Below, piece after piece: positions 19,216 through 28,627 of a stretch of DNA of 64,000 nucleotides. Source of the stretch: Phyllobacterium sp. 21LDTY02-6 (GTDB lineage Bacteria; Pseudomonadota; Alphaproteobacteria; Rhizobiales; Rhizobiaceae). Position 1 is the stretch's first letter. Each line of letters begins with the position of its first letter. Location: assembly GCF_023554255.2 (NCBI RefSeq), contig NZ_JAMJWD020000001.1, positions 310,001 to 374,000 of the forward strand. The letters are read 5' to 3'. The notes beneath the pieces are model-generated. The model was not told the origin of the DNA. It was given only the letters and a program-made list of their open reading frames with translations, and ran no database searches. A program made the position numbers and the translations under genes.

Positions 19216-22200
19216 CTAGGCGAAGTAGTCCTGCAGGGGCCTGACTTCGAGTGAACCCGCCTTCAGCGCTGCGATCGCCTCCGCCACCGCGTCCGCGCCC
19301 GAAAGCGTCGTGTAATACGGCACTTTCTGCATCAGGGTCGCGCGGCGCAATGATTTGGAGTCGGAGATTGCCTTCGCGCTGTCCGTCGTGTTGAAGACGA
19401 GCTGCACCTGCCGGTTGCGGATCGCGTCCTCTACATGCGGACGCCCTTCCTGCACCTTGTTGATTTTCTGTGCCTCGACGCCATTCTCGCCGAGGAACCT
19501 CGCGGTTCCGCCCGTAGCGAGAATCTTGAAACCCAGTTCCGCCAGGCGCTTGACCGGCGCGAGTATCCGCTGCTTGTCCTCGTCGCGTACCGAGACGAAG
19601 AGCGTGCCATCGCGAGGCAGATCGACGCCAGCGCCAAGCTGGGATTTCGCGAAAGCGAGGGCATAGTCGTAATCCAGGCCCATGACTTCGCCGGTCGAGC
19701 GCATTTCCGGTCCAAGCAATGTGTCGACGCCGGGGAAGCGTGCGAAGGGGAAGACCGCTTCCTTGACGGCAATGTGCTTGATCGCCCCCGCGGCAGGCTT
19801 GCCGCCATAATTGGCCAGCGCACCCTCCAGCGTTTCGCCGGCCATGATGCGAGCCGCCACCTTGGCGATCGGCTTGCCGACGGTCTTGGCGACGAAGGGA
19901 ACGGTCCGCGATGCGCGCGGGTTTACTTCGAGCACATAGATCGTGTCGTCCTTGATCGCATATTGCACGTTCATGAGGCCGACGACATTGAGGGACTTCG
20001 CCAGCGCCGCGGTCTGCTGTTCCAGTTCGGCGACGGTAGCAGCAGAAAGCGAATGAACGGGAAGCGAGCAGGCGCTGTCGCCGGAGTGGATGCCGGCCTC
20101 TTCGATATGCTCCATGATGCCCGATATCCAGGTGTCTTTGCCGTCGCAGAGGCAATCGACGTCGACTTCCGTCGCCAGCGTAAGGTAGCGGTCGAAGAGA
20201 AGCGGGTTCTTTCCGAGCAGCGTGTTGATCTGGCCGGTCTTGTCGTTCGGATATTTCTGCTTGATATCCTCGGGAACGAGTTCCGGCACGGTGTCGAGCA
20301 GATAGGTCTGCAATGCGCGCTCGTCATGAATGATCTGCATGGCACGGCCGCCAAGCACGTAGGAAGGCCGCACCACGAGCGGGAAGCCGAGTTCGCTGGC
20401 GATCGTGCGCGCCTGCTCGACCGAATAGGCGATGCCGTTCTTCGGCTGCGTCAGGTCGAGCTTCACCAGCAGCTTCTGGAACCTGTCGCGATCTTCCGCA
20501 AGGTCGATGGCATCGGGCGAAGTGCCGAGGATCGGAATCCCTGCTTTTTCGAGCGCATCGGCGAGTTTCAGCGGCGTCTGTCCGCCAAACTGCACGATGA
20601 CGCCGTGCAGCGTCCCGGCCTGCTGCTCGGCGCGCAGGATTTCCAGCACGTCCTCGGCCGTCAGCGGCTCGAAATAGAGCCGGTCGGACGTATCGTAGTC
20701 GGTGGAGACCGTTTCCGGATTGCAATTGACCATGATGGCCTCATAGCCGGCATCGCGAAGCGCAAAGGCGGCATGGCAGCAGCAATAGTCGAATTCGATG
20801 CCCTGGCCGATGCGGTTTGGACCGCCGCCGAGGATGACGACCTTCTTCCGGTCGGATACCTGTGCCTCGGAAGCCGTATTTCCGGCGAATGGCACTTCAT
20901 ACGTAGAGTACATATAGGCCGTGGGCGATGCGAACTCGGCCGCACATGTGTCGATGCGCTTGTAGACCGGGTGTACCTCCAGCCTGTTGCGCAGCTTCGT
21001 CACGTCGCTCACCTCGATTTTTGCGAGGCTGGCGAGGCGGGCATCGGAGAAGCCCATGCCCTTCAGCATGCGCAGGTTCTGTGCATCCTGCGGCAGGCCA
21101 TGTTCGCGAACGCGTTCCTCCGTGGCGATGATCTCGGCCATCTGTTCGAGGAACCATGGATCGATCTTGCAGCCTTCGTGGACCTCCTCGACCGAAAGCC
21201 CTATGCGCAGCGCCTGGGCCACCATGCGCAGCCGGTCCGGTGTCGGCGTACCGATGGCGGCTCTTATGGCATTGTTGTCATTTCCTTCGCCAAGACCGGG
21301 AATGGCGATTTCATCAAGGCCGGTGAGGCCTGTCTCAAGGCCGCGCAGCGCCTTTTGCAGCGATTCCTTGAAGGTGCGTCCGATCGCCATGACCTCGCCG
21401 ACGGATTTCATCGCCGTGGTGAGCGTCGGCTCGGCGCCGGGGAACTTTTCGAAGGCGAAGCGCGGTATTTTCGTGACCACATAGTCGATCGAAGGTTCGA
21501 AGGAGGCCGGTGTCGCGCCGCCGGTGATATCGTTCTCCAGCTCGTCCAGGGTATAGCCGACAGCCAGCTTGGCGGCGATCTTCGCAATCGGGAAGCCGGT
21601 CGCCTTCGACGCCAGCGCCGAGGAGCGGGAGACGCGCGGGTTCATTTCGATGACGATGAGACGGCCATTGTCGGGATTGACCGCAAACTGCACGTTCGAT
21701 CCGCCGGTCTCCACGCCGATCTCGCGCAGCACCGCGATCGATGCGTTGCGCATGATCTGGTACTCCTTGTCGGTGAGCGTGAGGGCAGGGGCGACCGTGA
21801 TGGAATCTCCGGTATGAACGCCCATCGGGTCGATATTCTCGATCGAGCAGATGATGATGCAATTGTCCGCCTTGTCGCGGACGACCTCCATCTCGTATTC
21901 CTTCCAGCCGAGGACGGATTCTTCGATCAGGACTTCGGTCGTCGGCGAGGCGTCGAGGCCGCTGCCGATGATCTCGTAGAATTCCGCGCGGTTATAGGCG
22001 ATGCCGCCACCGGTGCCGCCCATGGTGAAGGACGGCCTGATGATGGCCGGCAGGCCGACATGATCGAGCGCGGCGCCGGCCATGCCGAGCGCATGCGCAA
22101 CATAGCGCTGCTTGCGGTCGCCTTCGCCGAGCTGCCACTCGGTCTCGAGTTTGTCGAGCGCCGCATCGAGTTCGGCGCCGGTATATTTCGCCTTGACGGC

Positions 22201-22701
22201 CTCGCGCTGTTCCTGGTGCAGCTTCCTGTCGAGGTCCTTCACTTCGGTGGCATTGGCCAGCATGGAGCGCGGGGTCTCGAGGCCGATCTTGTCCATGGCC
22301 TGGCGGAACAGCGCCCGGTCCTCGGCCTTGTCGATCGCTTCCGCATTGGCGCCGATCATCTCCACATTGTAGCGATCGAGCACGCCCATCCGCCGCAGCG
22401 AAAGCGCCGTATTGAGCGCGGTCTGGCCGCCCATGGTCGGCAGCAGGGCGTCCGGCCTTTCCTTGGCGATGATCTTGGCGACGACTTCCGGCGTGATCGG
22501 CTCGATATAGGTGGCGTCCGCCAGTTCCGGATCCGTCATGATCGTCGCCGGATTGGAGTTCACCAGGATGACCCGGTAGCCTTCTTCCTTCAGCGCCTTG
22601 CAGGCCTGTGTGCCCGAATAGTCGAATTCGCATGCCTGGCCGATAATGATCGGTCCCGCGCCGATGATCAGTATGGATTTGATGTCGGTGCGTTTCGGCA
22701 T
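19216..22701 (-). CDS. carB: Carbamoyl-phosphate synthase large subunit
   Basis: A 1161-residue protein of expected length for alphaproteobacterial CarB. The tandem ATP-grasp halves are each introduced by a glycine-rich phosphate loop ([17 protein letters not shown]; then [17 protein letters not shown]), and a C-terminal MGS-like allosteric domain lies around residues 1020-1150. With CarA it makes carbamoyl phosphate for pyrimidines and arginine. carA lies about 3.7 kb beyond the carB start on the same strand rather than adjacent. A terminator-like hairpin precedes this gene. Confidence 0.97.
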   Translation of the reverse strand: MPKRTDIKSILIIGAGPIIIGQACEFDYSGTQACKALKEEGYRVILVNSNPATIMTDPELADATYIEPITPEVVAKIIAKERPDALLPTMGGQTALNTALSLRRMGVLDRYNVEMIGANAEAIDKAEDRALFRQAMDKIGLETPRSMLANATEVKDLDRKLHQEQREAVKAKYTGAELDAALDKLETEWQLGEGDRKQRYVAHALGMAGAALDHVGLPAIIRPSFTMGGTGGGIAYNRAEFYEIIGSGLDASPTTEVLIEESVLGWKEYEMEVVRDKADNCIIICSIENIDPMGVHTGDSITVAPALTLTDKEYQIMRNASIAVLREIGVETGGSNVQFAVNPDNGRLIVIEMNPRVSRSSALASKATGFPIAKIAAKLAVGYTLDELENDITGGATPASFEPSIDYVVTKIPRFAFEKFPGAEPTLTTAMKSVGEVMAIGRTFKESLQKALRGLETGLTGLDEIAIPGLGEGNDNNAIRAAIGTPTPDRLRMVAQALRIGLSVEEVHEGCKIDPWFLEQMAEIIATEERVREHGLPQDAQNLRMLKGMGFSDARLASLAKIEVSDVTKLRNRLEVHPVYKRIDTCAAEFASPTAYMYSTYEVPFAGNTASEAQVSDRKKVVILGGGPNRIGQGIEFDYCCCHAAFALRDAGYEAIMVNCNPETVSTDYDTSDRLYFEPLTAEDVLEILRAEQQAGTLHGVIVQFGGQTPLKLADALEKAGIPILGTSPDAIDLAEDRDRFQKLLVKLDLTQPKNGIAYSVEQARTIASELGFPLVVRPSYVLGGRAMQIIHDERALQTYLLDTVPELVPEDIKQKYPNDKTGQINTLLGKNPLLFDRYLTLATEVDVDCLCDGKDTWISGIMEHIEEAGIHSGDSACSLPVHSLSAATVAELEQQTAALAKSLNVVGLMNVQYAIKDDTIYVLEVNPRASRTVPFVAKTVGKPIAKVAARIMAGETLEGALANYGGKPAAGAIKHIAVKEAVFPFARFPGVDTLLGPEMRSTGEVMGLDYDYALAFAKSQLGAGVDLPRDGTLFVSVRDEDKQRILAPVKRLAELGFKILATGGTARFLGENGVEAQKINKVQEGRPHVEDAIRNRQVQLVFNTTDSAKAISDSKSLRRATLMQKVPYYTTLSGADAVAEAIAALKAGSLEVRPLQDYFA

Positions 22702-22729
22702 GTTCTTTTCCTATCCATGGCGGCTGCAC

Positions 22730-22756
22730 AAAAAACCGCACGGATTGACCGTACGG
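22730..22756 (-). promoter_or_regulatory. Possible transcription attenuator in the carB leader
   Basis: On the minus strand CCGUACGG (22756-22749), UCAAU loop and CCGUGCGG (22743-22736) pair over eight positions with one G-U. They run directly into UUUUUU (22735-22730), only 28 bases before the carB ATG. A 20-codon frame (MNCVPARTVNPCGFLCSRHG) begins upstream and crosses the hairpin, which would suit translation-coupled attenuation. The hairpin and U-run are seen; control of carB by them is inferred. Confidence 0.5.
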
Positions 22757-23023
22757 GCAGGCACACAATTCATAATGCGAGGCTAAGGCTGCCTTATAGG
22801 CAAAGGATTCGGTTTGTGTAACCCCAAAAAACGCCAATCCCTGCTTTTTCGCGGGCTTCCGGCAATAAATTTCCGCCTTTTGCGGCAACGTTTATGCCGA
22901 CGCGTGTAACTAAACACAGCTCCACGTTGAAAAACGCGAGCGCTCATGAAACAAATGATGTTGAAGAGTGTTTTAGTTCGCTTGCCGGCCATTCATTGGA
23001 CGGCCCAAAGGGAGATGGAGTGG

Positions 23024-23947
23024 ATGCGTTGGCAAGGTCGCAGACAGAGTGACAATGTTGAAGATCGGCGCGGTGAAGGGGGAGGTTTTCCTGGCGGAAT
23101 AGGACGCGGCGGGGGTTTCCGGATACCTGGCGGGTCGGGGATAAGGACGGCGCGGGGCGGTGGCCTTTCGGGCATCATCATCCTGGCGGCGATCTTCCTG
23201 TTCCTGAAACTCTGCACCAATATCGACCCGATGCAGATTCTCGTCGACGGCGGCGGCGGCCAGCTTCTGCCCGGCGGCCAGAGCCAGACCGATACGTCGG
23301 TCAAGAACAATGACGAGATGACCCAGTTCGTGCGCACCGTGCTCGCCGAAACCGAAGATACCTGGAGCGGCATTTTCCAGGCGTCGGGACAGACCTATCC
23401 GGCGCCGACGCTGGTGCTGTTCGATGGCCAGGTGCAGTCCGCATGCGGCTTCGCAAGTTCGGCGTCGGGCCCGTTCTACTGCCCGGGCGACAAGAAGCTC
23501 TATATCGACCTGCGCTTCTACGATGAACTGGACCGTAAATTCGGGGCTTCCGGCGATTTTGCCCAGGCCTATGTTCTTGCGCATGAGGTCGGCCATCATG
23601 TGCAGAACCTGATCGGCGTTCTGCCGAAGTTCAATCAGATGCGCCAGAGCATGGGACAGGCGGAGGCCAATGCCATGTCTGTGCGGGTCGAGCTTCAGGC
23701 CGATTGCTTTGCGGGCATCTGGGGGCATTTCACCCAGCAGAAGGGCATTCTCGATGTTGGCGATCTCGACGAGGCCCTGAATGCCGCGCAGCAGATCGGC
23801 GACGACACGCTGCAGCGCCGCACGCAAGGCTATGTCGTGCCGGAGAGCTTCAACCACGGCACGTCCGACCAACGCAGCGCATGGTTCAAGCGCGGTTTCG
23901 AGAGCGGCAAGCTGGAGAGCTGCGATACGTTCAACGCCAATATCTAG
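23024..23947 (+). CDS. ypfJ: Neutral zinc metallopeptidase (YpfJ family)
   Basis: A 307-residue protein with one N-terminal membrane helix (GIIILAAIFLFLKLC, about residues 45-60) after a Gly-rich cytoplasmic tail. The predicted peptidase domain holds the zinc-binding HEVGHH motif and a downstream ELQADCFAG Glu/Asp segment. ATG 23024 starts the family-typical MRWQGRRQSDNVEDRRG and has GGGAG nine bases upstream, whereas the longer frame (22946) adds a non-family leader. Substrate unknown; it probably acts in the periplasm. Confidence 0.85.
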   Translation: MRWQGRRQSDNVEDRRGEGGGFPGGIGRGGGFRIPGGSGIRTARGGGLSGIIILAAIFLFLKLCTNIDPMQILVDGGGGQLLPGGQSQTDTSVKNNDEMTQFVRTVLAETEDTWSGIFQASGQTYPAPTLVLFDGQVQSACGFASSASGPFYCPGDKKLYIDLRFYDELDRKFGASGDFAQAYVLAHEVGHHVQNLIGVLPKFNQMRQSMGQAEANAMSVRVELQADCFAGIWGHFTQQKGILDVGDLDEALNAAQQIGDDTLQRRTQGYVVPESFNHGTSDQRSAWFKRGFESGKLESCDTFNANI

Positions 23948-23956
23948 CGGAGAGGA

Positions 23957-24676
23957 TCAGCGGTGGCTCGCCGCTGCGGCTGATCTTTCCAGCGCATGAT
24001 CGACCGCCGCCCGCGCATGGATGGCGGTCGAATCGAACAGCGGGAGGGCAAGATTGTCTTCCGTGAGCGACAGGCAGATTTCGGTACAGCCGAGGATCAC
24101 GCAATCTGCCCCGGCCTCCTTGCCACGCTCGACGATCTTTTCCAGCGCCTGCCGCGATTCCGGCTTCACCACGCCACAGCAGAGTTCGTCGAAGATCACT
24201 GAATGCACCTTCGCGCGGTCGATCTCGTTCGGAACGAGCAGATCCAGCCCGAAATGCGTTTTCAGGTAGTCCGCATAGAAGCCGTGCTCCATCGTGTAGC
24301 GCGTGGCGAGCAGAAGCGGACGCTTCATTCCGGCATCCGTCAGGGCACGTCCGGTTTCGGCGCGGATGTCGATGAGCGGAATGTTTACGGCCGCGGAAAC
24401 GGGTTCTGCCACCAGGTGCATGGTATTGGTGCAGATCAGGACGCAGTCGGCGCCGCCCAGCTCCAGCCGCCTTGCCGCGTCGGCGAGGAGCACGCCGGCA
24501 TCATGCCAGCGGTCGGCCTTCTGCAGGGCGACGACCTCGGAGAAATCGAGCGACTGCATGGCGATCCTGGCCGAGACCAGCCCGCCGAGGCGGTTGCGCA
24601 CTTCTTCATTGATATGGCGGTAATATACTGCCGTGCTTTCCCAGCTCATTCCGCCAATCAGGCCGATCGTCCGCAT
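23957..24676 (-). CDS. Aspartate/glutamate racemase family protein
   Basis: A 239-residue cofactor-independent racemase. It has the family opening IGLIGGMSWESTAVYYRHINE and the two active-site cysteines in LICTNTMH (near residue 82) and LGCTEI (near residue 195). It would interconvert L- and D-aspartate or glutamate. ATG 24676 is preferred over 24682 because GAGGAG then sits at normal spacing. A divergent Lrp/AsnC gene starts 141 bases away and may control it. Confidence 0.85.
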   Translation of the reverse strand: MRTIGLIGGMSWESTAVYYRHINEEVRNRLGGLVSARIAMQSLDFSEVVALQKADRWHDAGVLLADAARRLELGGADCVLICTNTMHLVAEPVSAAVNIPLIDIRAETGRALTDAGMKRPLLLATRYTMEHGFYADYLKTHFGLDLLVPNEIDRAKVHSVIFDELCCGVVKPESRQALEKIVERGKEAGADCVILGCTEICLSLTEDNLALPLFDSTAIHARAAVDHALERSAAAASHR

Positions 24677-24817
24677 TGCCATCTCCTCTTCGTTGACGAC
24701 ATGATACCGGTGTATCCGACGGAAAACTCGGCGATTTGCGTGGCATTCCAGTATTTATGTGCAATAAATAAGCGTATCACTTCTTGAGAGCGCAAAACAA
24801 CGGCGGAGGCAGGGGTA

Positions 24818-25282
24818 ATGATCGATGATCGGGATCGCAAGATTCTGCATCTGCTGCAGCAGAATGCTGCCATGCCGGTTACGGACCTTGCCGAGAGGGT
24901 CAGCCTTTCGGTATCGGCCTGTTCCCGCCGTGTCCAGCGGCTCGAGGATGAGGGCTATATCAGCCGGCGCGTGGCGCTGCTCGACCGGGCAGCAGCGGGA
25001 TTGCCGACGACGATGTTCGTGATCGTGCGGACCGCACGCCACTCGGCTGAGTGGCTGGAACAATTCAGGGCGGCGGTTCTCGAAATCCCCGAGATCGTCG
25101 AGGTGCACCGGATGACCGGCACCATCGACTACATATTGAAGATCGTTCTTCCGCGCGTCGAAGCCTATGATGCGATCTACAAGGCCCTCGTCGAAAAGGT
25201 CGAGTTCTTCGATATTTCTGCCTCCGTCTCGATGGAAACACTCAAATCCACCACTGCGCTTCCGACCAATTACGTTGCCTGA
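24818..25282 (+). CDS. Lrp/AsnC-family transcriptional regulator
   Basis: A 154-residue regulator. The HTH is at residues 2-55 ([29 protein letters not shown]) and the RAM domain at about 65-140. GGAGG upstream supports the start. It is divergent from the amino-acid racemase gene and is likely its local regulator, the common arrangement for this family. Its 3' end overlaps the convergent TetR gene by 13 bases. Confidence 0.9.
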   Translation: MIDDRDRKILHLLQQNAAMPVTDLAERVSLSVSACSRRVQRLEDEGYISRRVALLDRAAAGLPTTMFVIVRTARHSAEWLEQFRAAVLEIPEIVEVHRMTGTIDYILKIVLPRVEAYDAIYKALVEKVEFFDISASVSMETLKSTTALPTNYVA

Positions 25283-25842
25283 GCCGAAAGGTCGGCTCTG
25301 ATCCTGTCCATGCTGCGCTGGAACAACTCCGGCTGATCGAGCGCCCGCGCCAGTACCAGCGCTCCCTGGATGGCGATCAATGTGTCTTCGGACAGGGTCT
25401 CGGCGCGGGATGCCGTGTCGCCGCGCCGCTGCAGGGCATCGGCCAATGCCGACCTCCATGCTGCGAAATAGTCGTTGACGCGGGCGGCGAAGCGGTCGCG
25501 CACATTGTCCAGCGCAAAGGCGCCGATCAGGCAGATGCGGCGTCCGGAATGGAAATAGGCGCTCACATCGTCGCACATGGACATCAGCGCCGCCTGCGGG
25601 TCGGCCGAATTGCGCAGCGGCTCATAGATGCGGTGCTCGAACCATTGGCCGATCTCGTCGATGACAGCGGCGGCCATCTCTTCCTTCCCGCCCGGGAAGA
25701 AGTGGTAAAGGCTGCCCTTTCCAAGACCCGTTCGGGCGCCGATAATCGCAAGACTGGCGCCTTCATAGCCATATTCGCGGAAAATCTCGGCGAGTCGAGG
25801 CAGGATATCGGCTCTTTCGGTGATGGTTTTCGCCAAACTCAA
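25270..25842 (-). CDS. TetR-family transcriptional regulator
   Basis: A 190-residue regulator. The N-terminal HTH ([29 protein letters not shown], about residues 22-50) is typical of TetR proteins, with a helical ligand-binding domain after it. The start is a TTG that overlaps the stop of the upstream SnoaL-like gene in TTGA, so the two are translationally coupled. A matching palindromic operator sits in the shared promoter at 26345-26360, implying autoregulation. The ligand is unknown. Confidence 0.87.
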   Translation of the reverse strand: MSLAKTITERADILPRLAEIFREYGYEGASLAIIGARTGLGKGSLYHFFPGGKEEMAAAVIDEIGQWFEHRIYEPLRNSADPQAALMSMCDDVSAYFHSGRRICLIGAFALDNVRDRFAARVNDYFAAWRSALADALQRRGDTASRAETLSEDTLIAIQGALVLARALDQPELFQRSMDRIRADLSAQAT

Positions 25843-26312
25843 AGCTCCAGCCCGGACAGGCCGGGATGGTCGGACGGGCGTGGTCCCGATCGAGCCCAGA
25901 AGAACTTCCTGTCCGTTTCCGCGATGGGCAGATCATTTATCGAGGCAAAGCGCCGACGCATGAGCCCGTTCTCGTCGAACTCCCAGTTTTCATTGCCATA
26001 GGCACGAAACCAGTTGCCGGAATCATCGTGATATTCATAGGCGAAACGCACGGCGATCCTGTTGTCGGAAAAGCTCCATAATTCCTTGATGAGGCGATAA
26101 TCGAGTTCCCGTATCCACTTCGCCTTAAGGAAACTGACGATCTCTGCGCGGCCACGAATGAATGTCGATCGATTGCGCCAGAAACTGTCGACGGTATAGG
26201 CGAGGGAGACGCGCTCCGGGTCGCGGCTGTTCCAGCCATCCTCGGCAGCGCGGACCTTCTTCGTTGCGCTCTCCAGATCGAATGGCGGAAGCGGCGGGCG
26301 TTGTTCGGTCAT
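25839..26312 (-). CDS. SnoaL-like/DUF1348 (NTF2-fold) protein
   Basis: A 157-residue NTF2-like protein. Landmarks are [51 protein letters not shown] and [13 protein letters not shown], as in DUF1348 proteins. The start at 26312 ([10 protein letters not shown]) is chosen because the longer frame to 26384 would run through the promoter and operator. It is the first gene of a two-gene operon with the TetR gene. Enzymatic role unknown. Confidence 0.82.
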   Translation of the reverse strand: MTEQRPPLPPFDLESATKKVRAAEDGWNSRDPERVSLAYTVDSFWRNRSTFIRGRAEIVSFLKAKWIRELDYRLIKELWSFSDNRIAVRFAYEYHDDSGNWFRAYGNENWEFDENGLMRRRFASINDLPIAETDRKFFWARSGPRPSDHPGLSGLEL

Positions 26313-26344
26313 AGACGAGCTTCCCTGTACTGAGCGGTCAAGAT

Positions 26345-26380
26345 TGTACCGATTAGTACAGGGCTGGCTGTCATTGTCAA
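26345..26380 (-). promoter_or_regulatory. Promoter with TetR-type operator for the SnoaL-tetR operon
   Basis: On the minus strand TTGACA (26380-26375) and TACTAA (26358-26353) are spaced 16 bases. The perfect inverted repeat TGTAC-CGATTA-GTACA (26345-26360) overlaps the -10, the expected place for a repressor site. The TetR protein encoded in the operon is the likely ligand. Confidence 0.75.
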
Positions 26381-26444
26381 GCACGCTCGACCGCAGGAGC
26401 AGTTCGCCATATCGAGGGCCGGTGAAGGCCGCGACGTCGCCTGG

Positions 26445-27674
26445 TCAGGCGGCGTGTTCGCGTTCGGGCAGCGTCTCCAGTCCCTTGCGCTGACGGATCA
26501 GGTTGAAGAACCGGCGGAAGAGATAGTGCGAATCCTGCGGGCCCGGCGAGGCTTCGGGATGATGCTGCACTGAAAAGACCGGACGCCCGGCGATGCGAAG
26601 ACCGCAATTGCTGCCGTCGAAGAGCGAAACATGGGTTTCCTCGACGCCGTCGGGGAAGCTCTGCGCATCCACAGCGAAGCCATGGTTCATCGAAACGATC
26701 TCGACCTTGCCCGTCGTATCGTCACGGACGGGATGGTTGGCGCCGTGATGGCCCTGATGCATCTTCTTCGTCTGGCCGCCGACCGCGAGCGCCAGCATCT
26801 GGTGCCCGAGGCAGATGCCGAAGACGGGAATGTCGGTCTTGATGAGTTCCTTGATCGCGGGCACGGCATATTTGCCCGTGGCCGCCGGATCGCCAGGCCC
26901 GTTCGAGAGAAAGATACCATCCGGCTCATAGGCGAGCACGTCTTCCGCCGTTGCTGTCGCCGGCAGGATCGTCACCTTGGCTCCAAGCCCGGCGATAAGC
27001 CGCAATATATTGCGCTTGATGCCGTAATCGATGGCGACCACGTGGAATTCGGGCTGTGACTGCTCGTCGAAGCCCTTGTCCCAGACCCATGGTTTCTCGG
27101 TCCAGACGGAGCTCTGCCCGGACGTCACTTCCTTGGCGAGGTCGAGGTCGAGCAGGCCGTGCCACGCCGCGGCGCGCTTCTGGAGCGCCGGGATGTCGAA
27201 CTTGCCCTCGGGATCATGGGCGATAACGGCGTTCGGACTGCCGTTCTCGCGGATCAAGGCAGTGAGCGCCCTTGTATCGACGCCGCAAAGGGCGATGACG
27301 CCGCGCGACTTCAACCATTCGTCGAGGCCCTGTGCCGCGCGATAGCTGGACGGGGAGGTGATGTCGGCCTTGAAGATCGCGCCGACGGCCCCTGCGCGCT
27401 TGGCCGGTGCCAGATCCTCGATGTCTTCATTGTTGGTGCCGACATTGCCGATATGCGGGAAGGTGAAGGTGACGATCTGGCCGGCATAGGACGGGTCTGT
27501 CAGGATCTCTTCATAGCCGGTGAGGGCAGTATTGAAGCAAACTTCCGCTTCGCATGCGCCCGTTGCACCCAATCCCTTGCCCTCGATGACGGTACCATCC
27601 GCCAGTACAAGTAAAGCGGTAGGTTTAAACTCGCTCCAACCTGCGGTTTTGGTGTCGTTCGGCAAGGTGTTCAT
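26445..27674 (-). CDS. carA: Carbamoyl-phosphate synthase small subunit
   Basis: A 409-residue protein. The N-terminal CPSase small-chain domain (ALLVLADGTVIEGKGLGATG through NTALTGYEEILTDPSYAGQ) is followed by a class I glutamine amidotransferase. The catalytic Cys is in PVFGICLGHQML and the His/Glu in QHHPEASPGP. It supplies ammonia to CarB. Start 27674 (MNTLPND) has AGGAG upstream. A 14-bp perfect palindrome abuts that ribosome-binding site. Confidence 0.97.
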   Translation of the reverse strand: MNTLPNDTKTAGWSEFKPTALLVLADGTVIEGKGLGATGACEAEVCFNTALTGYEEILTDPSYAGQIVTFTFPHIGNVGTNNEDIEDLAPAKRAGAVGAIFKADITSPSSYRAAQGLDEWLKSRGVIALCGVDTRALTALIRENGSPNAVIAHDPEGKFDIPALQKRAAAWHGLLDLDLAKEVTSGQSSVWTEKPWVWDKGFDEQSQPEFHVVAIDYGIKRNILRLIAGLGAKVTILPATATAEDVLAYEPDGIFLSNGPGDPAATGKYAVPAIKELIKTDIPVFGICLGHQMLALAVGGQTKKMHQGHHGANHPVRDDTTGKVEIVSMNHGFAVDAQSFPDGVEETHVSLFDGSNCGLRIAGRPVFSVQHHPEASPGPQDSHYLFRRFFNLIRQRKGLETLPEREHAA

Positions 27675-27684
27675 TTGGCACTCC

Positions 27685-27698
27685 TGGCGGGCCCGCCA
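27685..27698. promoter_or_regulatory. Perfect 14-bp palindrome beside the carA ribosome-binding site
   Basis: TGGCGGGCCCGCCA lies directly against the AGGAG of carA (minus strand). It could be a DNA-binding site or an RNA hairpin masking the ribosome-binding site. No function is shown. Confidence 0.35.
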
Positions 27699-27951
27699 AA
27701 ATGGATCGTCCGGGCATTGAAAAATACTTCGGAATACTCCATATGACGTGGCTGATCGCGATGGTTGAATTATCACCCACCGCAGAAACTATGAAGATGT
27801 CTGGCTAGGTCCCAGTCCATAAACAAAATAGCACGCCCGGTCAATTGGATCACGAGTGAGATCTTGGGATAATCATGTCTGCGGATATGAGCGTTTCTTG
27901 ATTTCGCTCGGCACGATTACTAGTGTGTGCGGATAACAGGAGAGTGAAGCC

Positions 27952-28401
27952 ATGCGCGAGATAATCGCCGAGGCACTGAATAAAGCCGTAAAGGAACAGG
28001 ACAAGAGCCGCATTTCCACGCTGCGCTTGATCATGGCCGCCATCAAGGATCGGGATATCGTCAATCGCGGGATCGGCAAGGAGCCGGTAAGCGGAGACGA
28101 AATCAGCACCATCCTGGCCAAGATGATCAAGCAGCGCGAGGAATCGGCGAAGCTCTACGAGGAGGGAAACCGCCTCGAACTGGCCGAACAGGAACGCGCT
28201 GAAATCGAGATCATACGCGATTTCATGCCGCAGCAGTTCTGCGAGTCGGATATCCGCAACGCGTGCAGCGAGATCATCGGCGAAATCGGCGCCGGTGGCC
28301 TCCGCGACATGGGCAAGTGCATGAACGCCCTGAAGGAGCGCTATGCCGGCCGCATGGACTTCAGCAAGGCGAGCGGCATCGTCAAGGAAATCCTGCAATA
28401 G
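27952..28401 (+). CDS. yqeY: GatB/YqeY domain protein
   Basis: A 149-residue all-helical protein (MREIIAEALNKAVKEQDKSRISTLRLIMAAIKDRDI at the N terminus), full length for YqeY. The fold resembles the tail of the GatB amidotransferase subunit that contacts tRNA, but the cellular role is not established. It is divergent from carA. AGGAG nine bases upstream supports the start. Confidence 0.9.
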   Translation: MREIIAEALNKAVKEQDKSRISTLRLIMAAIKDRDIVNRGIGKEPVSGDEISTILAKMIKQREESAKLYEEGNRLELAEQERAEIEIIRDFMPQQFCESDIRNACSEIIGEIGAGGLRDMGKCMNALKERYAGRMDFSKASGIVKEILQ

Positions 28402-28627
28402 GCCGGCGGGCCGGCGTCGATTCGCGCTCGTCGAAGAACAAAAATCAAGTGGCGCATCTCGGATGTGGCCGATCCTGCGGGCAGTGTCATGAAACATGCG
28501 CTGCCCGTAAATATGTCTATTCGACACTAAATGATGCTCATTGCGGATGGGCACTTGACGCCAACGCCGACTTGCCCACTAATTAGCCGAATAGTTTAGT
28601 ATTTTTTATTGTTCGGGATTTTTCATT

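Noticed and set aside
19435-22821. Open frame of 1128 codons antisense to carB
   Set aside because: It mirrors the third-position GC pattern of carB, has no family motifs and no ribosome-binding site.
22946-23023. Longer N terminus for the zinc metallopeptidase
   Set aside because: The family-typical sequence begins at 23024 with a good ribosome-binding site; the extension has no conserved residues.
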